Below, piece by piece: positions 1 to 64,000 of a stretch of DNA of 64,000 nucleotides. The number at the start of each line of letters is the position of its first letter. Position 1 is the stretch's first letter. The DNA lies in contig CM061920.1 in the NCBI GenBank assembly GCA_031002005.1, forward strand, positions 49,206,610-49,270,609, in the 5' to 3' direction. The notes under the pieces were generated by a model, which saw only the letters and a program-made list of their open reading frames with translations, did not search any database and had not been told where the DNA came from. This DNA comes from Vandiemenella viatica (Eukaryota; Arthropoda; Insecta; Orthoptera; Morabidae). The translations under genes were made by a program, and so were the position numbers.

Positions 1-2390
1 GAAGGCGGGAGAGGTTGCTGCCGAAACATTGTGAAAAGAAGAAATTATCCGTCAGAAAACCCATGAAGAATTCTTGTCAGCCAAATGCGGGAAACACTTA
101 ATTTTCAAATCTCCACATTTATTTTCACCAGTAGTATTGATGAAGCCAATGATATTTAGGTAAGGTGTACTTAGCCTGAAAATTTTACTAAAGAGACATT
201 TGTATGTCTATTTTATCATGTGCTTGGCATGGAGTGAACCGACAATGGAAAATACATTAAATAATTGGAAGTCAGTTATTTAAAAAGATTTAACCAAATT
301 CAGCTATGGAAACAAGTAGTAAGCATCAAGAAGCAAGTTCTGATGAAAATTAGAGATCGTAATTAAAATAGAAGTATGGTTTTTGGAGGGAGAAATAATA
401 TCAATTTTTTAAACAAAATACCTGTAGTTAGCATGTCAAAAATATGCTTATACAGTAGAGAAAAATTTAAATAGTAATAATAATATAACAGAAGTTTGAG
501 ATTTAAAGGTGACAAAAGGGATTTTCATTTCAGTTTGCAGTATACATCATTAGATACATAATAGGTAGCGAGCCTACGTCATCGTCTGCCACACACAAAA
601 TTTAGAATAAATAGAGGAGATTTGTGAATACTGAGACAGACGTCAAAGGATATAGCAGAAAATTCTGAGGAAACGGAATAAATTTAATTAAAAGTTATAA
701 TATATTAAGGGACAAATTAATTTTTTAAAGGTTTTGAGAGTGCATCTAGTGGGTGGAAGCAGGACTAAAATTTGAACAGAATAGCAGAAAACAAAAGATT
801 TCACCCAAATAAAAATAGAATTGAGACAAGTATAAATTGAAAGAGGGAATCAAAAGGAATCCTGTGATGGTAAAATCTTTATGAGGAACTAAATACTTCA
901 AGAGAGAAACTCGACTAACAAAAATCAATCTTCTAAATTAATAGTGGCTAAATAAAGCAATTTGAGATAAAATTTATCATAACATGAAGGAATTGGCATA
1001 AAATGGTCTACCAAGTGATGAAGTTTCAGAAAGATAGGAGTAAAAATAGAAAATAAAGAATTTCGCTCCCATGGTTTTGACACTACTTAAACCCCTCAGT
1101 TTCTGCCTCAGTACACAGTTGAAGAGGAAGCATCCTCTGTGTTGGCTGCACTTGTAATAATTTTCAATCATGCAGCAGTGAAATATATAAATTTTGAGCC
1201 TTAGACATGGTCCTCGAACACTGAAAATATTTTGTCAAAGGGGAACTTAGAAATTTTATCTTATAAAATGATGTTCAGTGATAGAAACTTTTGCTATAAA
1301 TATAATAAATATTCAAAGTGAACAGTTCTTGTAAGCTCACTCTAAATGGGTTGCAATTCAATTCAAGGTTACAAGAGTGAATGCTTTTATGTTGGTGTGT
1401 GTGACTTGAAGAATAACTTGCAGTCCAAACTAGTATTCAACTATCGCTGCAAAAATTGGTGATCTGATACCGGCCTACCTTCAGAACTTTAAAAGAATAT
1501 ATTGTTTATTTGTCAACACTGACTTTTCATTTCTATAATTATCTGTTGTTGTTAATTCAACCAGTTTGGTGGGCGATTTAAATGAACCTAGCAGAAACAT
1601 TCATTTGGGTATCAGATTCACGAACATTGTCATCTACGGTCAAGAACTGTGCATTACCGCAATGCAAATTTCAGCACTAGAATGACAGTTTACAGAAAAC
1701 TCATGTTTTTGTAATGTTCTGTTCTTCTTTCTCTTGCATGTCCTTAAGTTTTAGATACAGGTAGTGAAATACTGACAGACTCCAAGTTACAATATTTATT
1801 TCATGGTTTTGACATAGCAGTAATGTTTACACACTGATTTTTTACTAACTGTAAGTGAATTGCAATAAGTAAATGCATTGAAAAACATAAAAAAACATCA
1901 GAATACAATTGAAATATAATTTGGTTGATGTTCATTTATCTTTGGACTATATAGCTCAAGACACTGGAATTTGCACTTTTCTTGGGAAGGTATTATTGTT
2001 ATTATTGGTTTCCAGTGTTTTTTAATATATGGCTGAACAAAATTAATGAAAGAACTCATTTTCCAAACGTGATATCAGTGAACCAGAAAGTTGAGGGGAC
2101 CACATCTTAATCTGGATTCTGTTATTCTGTGATTGCTGTTTCAATAGTAGGCAAGATTTACTTCTTCTATAGTATTTCCAAATATCAGTTCATGTGCTTA
2201 CACAGTGAATTGTAATTTACATTATCAAAACATTATATTAATAATATACTTTTTCTAAAGTTATAGTTTCTATTGATAACTGTCATTTGTATTCGAAAAG
2301 TGGAATTGGAATTTTGCTGTACAGGTCAGCAACACCATTTCACGTACAATTAACATTGATATTTATTATAACAATTCCTTTTCAAATACA
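1..2390. other. Intron or upstream sequence with nothing recognised
   Basis: AT-rich sequence with no reading frame resembling a known protein, no TE terminus I recognise and no sign of the GART first exon. It is presumed to be the intron preceding 3091. Confidence 0.5.
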
Positions 2391-2439
2391 ATGCTTCAAT
2401 CCACGTATAATATAATAGTTTCCACATATCAGTACTCAG

Positions 2440-2910
2440 GTGTTGTTAAGTGTCCTTCCACTAAGCATAAGGGGGCAATGAGAATCTCTAGGGGCAGGTT
2501 TGGTCATCAATACGACACTTCTTGGGGTTATCAAGATCACTCTGTGGTTACCATATTCCCTACGGTGCCAGGTCCGCTTCCAGTGGTCTTCCTCGGCGAC
2601 GACCCATCTGTCCGTTCATTGGTTGCCTCATCCGCTATGCAGGCGACATGCAACAAAAAGCACCACAGCAGCACGTGCTAACATTAGCTGCTGCACATCA
2701 CATTCTCTCTCATGTCGGCTGCCGCACACACCACCACTGCTAGCCGCCTACTGTCCTCTCCACCCACACCTAACGGCTCCTCGCTACCCGGCCACGGTCG
2801 CATTCCACAGCAGCAGTGTCTCCATTTGTTCGAATCGTCCACCTGTCTGAGCCAGTCCCCAGCATATTTCGAATATACTATGTAGTGTAGCGATACACTA
2901 CAATAGGGAA
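2440..2910. repeat. GC-rich island ending in a perfect hairpin; possible solo LTR
   Basis: A G+C-rich block in AT-rich surroundings, rich in CCACC/CAGCAG text, with overlapping short frames that look like no protein. It ends at 2881-2902 in a perfect 9 bp inverted repeat (TGTAGTGTA, 4-nt loop GCGA, TACACTACA). The edges could be read as TG...CA, which would suit an LTR, but I could not find a convincing target duplication. Alternative: an exapted CpG-like intronic segment. Confidence 0.3.
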
Positions 2911-3090
2911 ATAGATCTGAGAGAGAGAAAAAATATGCCTATGGAGCATCTAGTGCATCTATTTGATTATCTTTTTTTAAATTGTTGACTAGATGCTGTA
3001 TTTGAAAGATATTTTGCTATTTCTTATTGTTTAAATAGTATCTAACAGAAAATAAACTAAATAAAAATTATATAATTTTTTGCTTTTCAG

Positions 3091-61911
<58,821 letters not shown>

Positions 61912-64000
61912 GTAAAGTTCAGCTCACTTTTCTGAAATTTTCTTTTAAAGTGTGTATGCTAGGGTGTCCCTTATAAGAACAAAAAAAAATTTTTTTTTTC
62001 AAATATTCAAACTCATACCCTCTAATTCTTTTTAAATCACTGTAGCTTACGTAAATAAGAAAATTTATCATCTTACGATGACGTTAAGCCGCACCAATTC
62101 GACAAGAAAGTTTACGAAAAATGCTTATTTTAACAATCGCTTGATACGTGATTAAATCATTAAAAAAAAATATAGTTCTGGGTTAACAATGAAACCTTGA
62201 CAACAAAAAAGTGATTCTTAATTTTTTAGTAAGACAGAAGTTTTAAAATTATCAGTGGTAATTTTTGGTGTTTTTGCAAGAAAATTGTTTCCGTTCTTCA
62301 TCTGCTGCAATTAAACCATGAAACTCTTGCTTTAATTTTACAGCTCTTTCAGCTGTGTCGTTCAGACAGAAGACCTTTCTTTAAGCCTGTACAAAAACCG
62401 CAGTTTCTTCCAATGAAGAAACATTTTATTGAAGAACACTGCTTTAAATTTTCAATTGAGAAAACAAATGTTTGCTCTTCGCTTATACAAATTTGTCGAG
62501 GTTTTTCCTAAAACAAAATATAGGCAAGCATTGATCAAGTTGCAAAAGATGCAAAGAAATGTGCAATGTACATACAAGACAAGTTAATGTTACACACCAT
62601 ACAAAATAGAACCGGATATTTCTGCCACCAAAGGAGTTGTTAGGGTCGTAAGCCGTATCGGGGTCCGTATCGGCTTGTACACCTAAACTTGAAGTCATCC
62701 AAAAATATTATTTAAAGTTCTATAACCGTGAAAAACCTTGGAGAATGCTAACTGTATAATGAAGACGGCCGCCACTTACAGATTAACCTCCTGTAAGAAA
62801 GGTACTAAAGTAGAAATGAAAGTCTAAGTCCTGATCACTGTAGAATATATTCTTAAAATTTTTCACAGAATTTACAAAATGTCACAGTTAGCAATGGCAA
62901 TCGGAGAAAATAATTTGCCGAAGATCACAAGTCATGAAACAGAACAGACCACACCACCCCGAATGAAATTGAAAGTTAAGATGATCACATGTCGGAAAGT
63001 TTCAGATTTCAATGGTTTGACACGCCTGTTTAGTAATGGCGTCGGTCAACCATGCTCCCCGGGTCCTGACTACCCATAAGCCACCGCGAGCCGGGATTTC
63101 TCAAAATTAAGAACACACGAGATGCGTGTGGACTCCTCAAGCCGTTCTGTTAAACTGGGGGAAGAGGCTGATGCGGCTAACTTTTATCAAAATGGCCTAC
63201 TGACCTAGACAATAGTCTACCTAGAAAAAGTTTCCCTCAACTGAGTGCTACCAGAAAATCACAAGATGAAGAGCGTAATGAGACAAGTGTAGTGATTTGG
63301 TTGGTTTTGTTTTTAGAGCTTCCAGATCGGTGAAAATGAATTTTGAAAGTTGGTTAATTTAAAAGCACATTTGTTTCGAGTATTGCGGTACGTCATTATA
63401 CGTCACATCCGAAAGATGGATTTGCAAAATTTTAGAATATCAAGTTAATACTATTTTCAAAGTGTTCCCCAGCCTTTGCTGAGTTCAATGGTGTAAAAAT
63501 CTTTTAAATCGGTTAAGGCTATCAGAAGTTATAGAATTTCTAAATTTTACTGGTTTCCTGGATGGTGCTATAATATATTCACTTTTTATTTCCAGTCTGT
63601 TGTGGCCTGAAACTAAATTTAAATCGTCCCTTTATTTTATTTAAGTACTTTAGAAAAGTTTTTAGTTCGTGAAACATGTTAGCCGGAAAGAAATTAAATT
63701 TACAAGTTAGTTGCTACGACGCCATCAAAAAGTGGACTTTTATTTATTTATATTTTCTTTTCATTAGTTGCTGATTATCGGAAACTTAAAGAATATTGAC
63801 TGGCCGGTTATTTTGCTTGGTTACATTTACTTTTAAAGCTCTGAAACTGTTTAGATGTGCTGAAATTAAATATTGAGCTCACTCCATGTGGAGATGCTTT
63901 AAAAATCATATTTACTGCTTTAAATTGGTCTGGAACTGCGAGTTATTAGTGAATTTAATATCAAATGGTGAAATTATAATTATTAAAGTGCTTTACAGTG
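61912..64000. other. Start of next GART intron, nothing recognised
   Basis: Donor GTAAAG, then AT-rich sequence to the window end. I searched for the rest of GARS and the start of the AIRS domain and found neither, so the next exon lies beyond 64000. Confidence 0.5.

Noticed and set aside
2391..2850. Overlapping open frames in three phases on the + strand
   Set aside because: They follow from high G+C, overlap one another, have Pro/Ser/His-rich text with no domain and no splice context.

Overview
This is eukaryotic, intron-rich, AT-rich DNA from an animal, almost certainly an insect with a large repeat-filled genome. The grounds are one conserved multi-exon housekeeping gene with GT-AG introns of up to 23 kb, tRNA-derived SINEs with poly(A) tails, mariner, Tc1 and Tigger DNA transposons, a Helitron, two LINE families of the EN/RT type, and many Penelope-like element (PLE) fragments. 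The large introns and TE mix suggest a hemimetabolous insect such as a stick insect or orthopteroid; that last step is inference.

The only host gene I can support is GART, the trifunctional purine biosynthesis gene, on the + strand. Seven coding exons are visible: 3091-3180, 13241-13488, 21530-21710, 36505-36718, 38163-38293, 38426-38549 and 61686-61911. Joined in phase, they encode nearly all of the glycinamide ribonucleotide synthetase (GARS, PurD-like ATP-grasp) domain. The first exon, with the N-terminal GxGGREH loop, lies upstream. The end of GARS and the AIRS and GART (formyltransferase) domains lie downstream. Every junction is GT-AG and the phases agree.

The rest is intron, about half recognisable transposon. 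Intron 3181-13240 holds a LINE-A copy split by a fold-back mariner and a Tc1 element, a SINE, and a second LINE-A split by a PLE with inverted terminal repeats. Intron 13489-21529 holds a PLE GIY-YIG fragment, SINEs, part of a poly-C MITE and another LINE-A. Intron 21711-36504 holds several PLE pieces, a LINE with an ORF1 esterase domain, a poly-G MITE, an almost intact mariner (one in-frame stop) and a 2.3 kb long-inverted-repeat element. Intron 38550-61685 holds a PLE split by a Helitron, a long LINE-B (EN plus RT) split by LINE-A and by Tigger, a PLE reverse transcriptase split by a second mariner, an RTE-like LINE tail, and another LINE-A split by a SINE.

The most interesting signal is in the PLE terminal repeats. 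About ten copies share a short core, roughly (C/T)TGANRAAGG-hairpin-CC(G/A)AAA, that looks like a hammerhead ribozyme core, followed by a conserved block. Hammerheads are already reported in PLEs, so this is a candidate instance and not a new system. I see no undescribed defence or regulatory system, no CRISPR, no rRNA and no functional tRNA gene.
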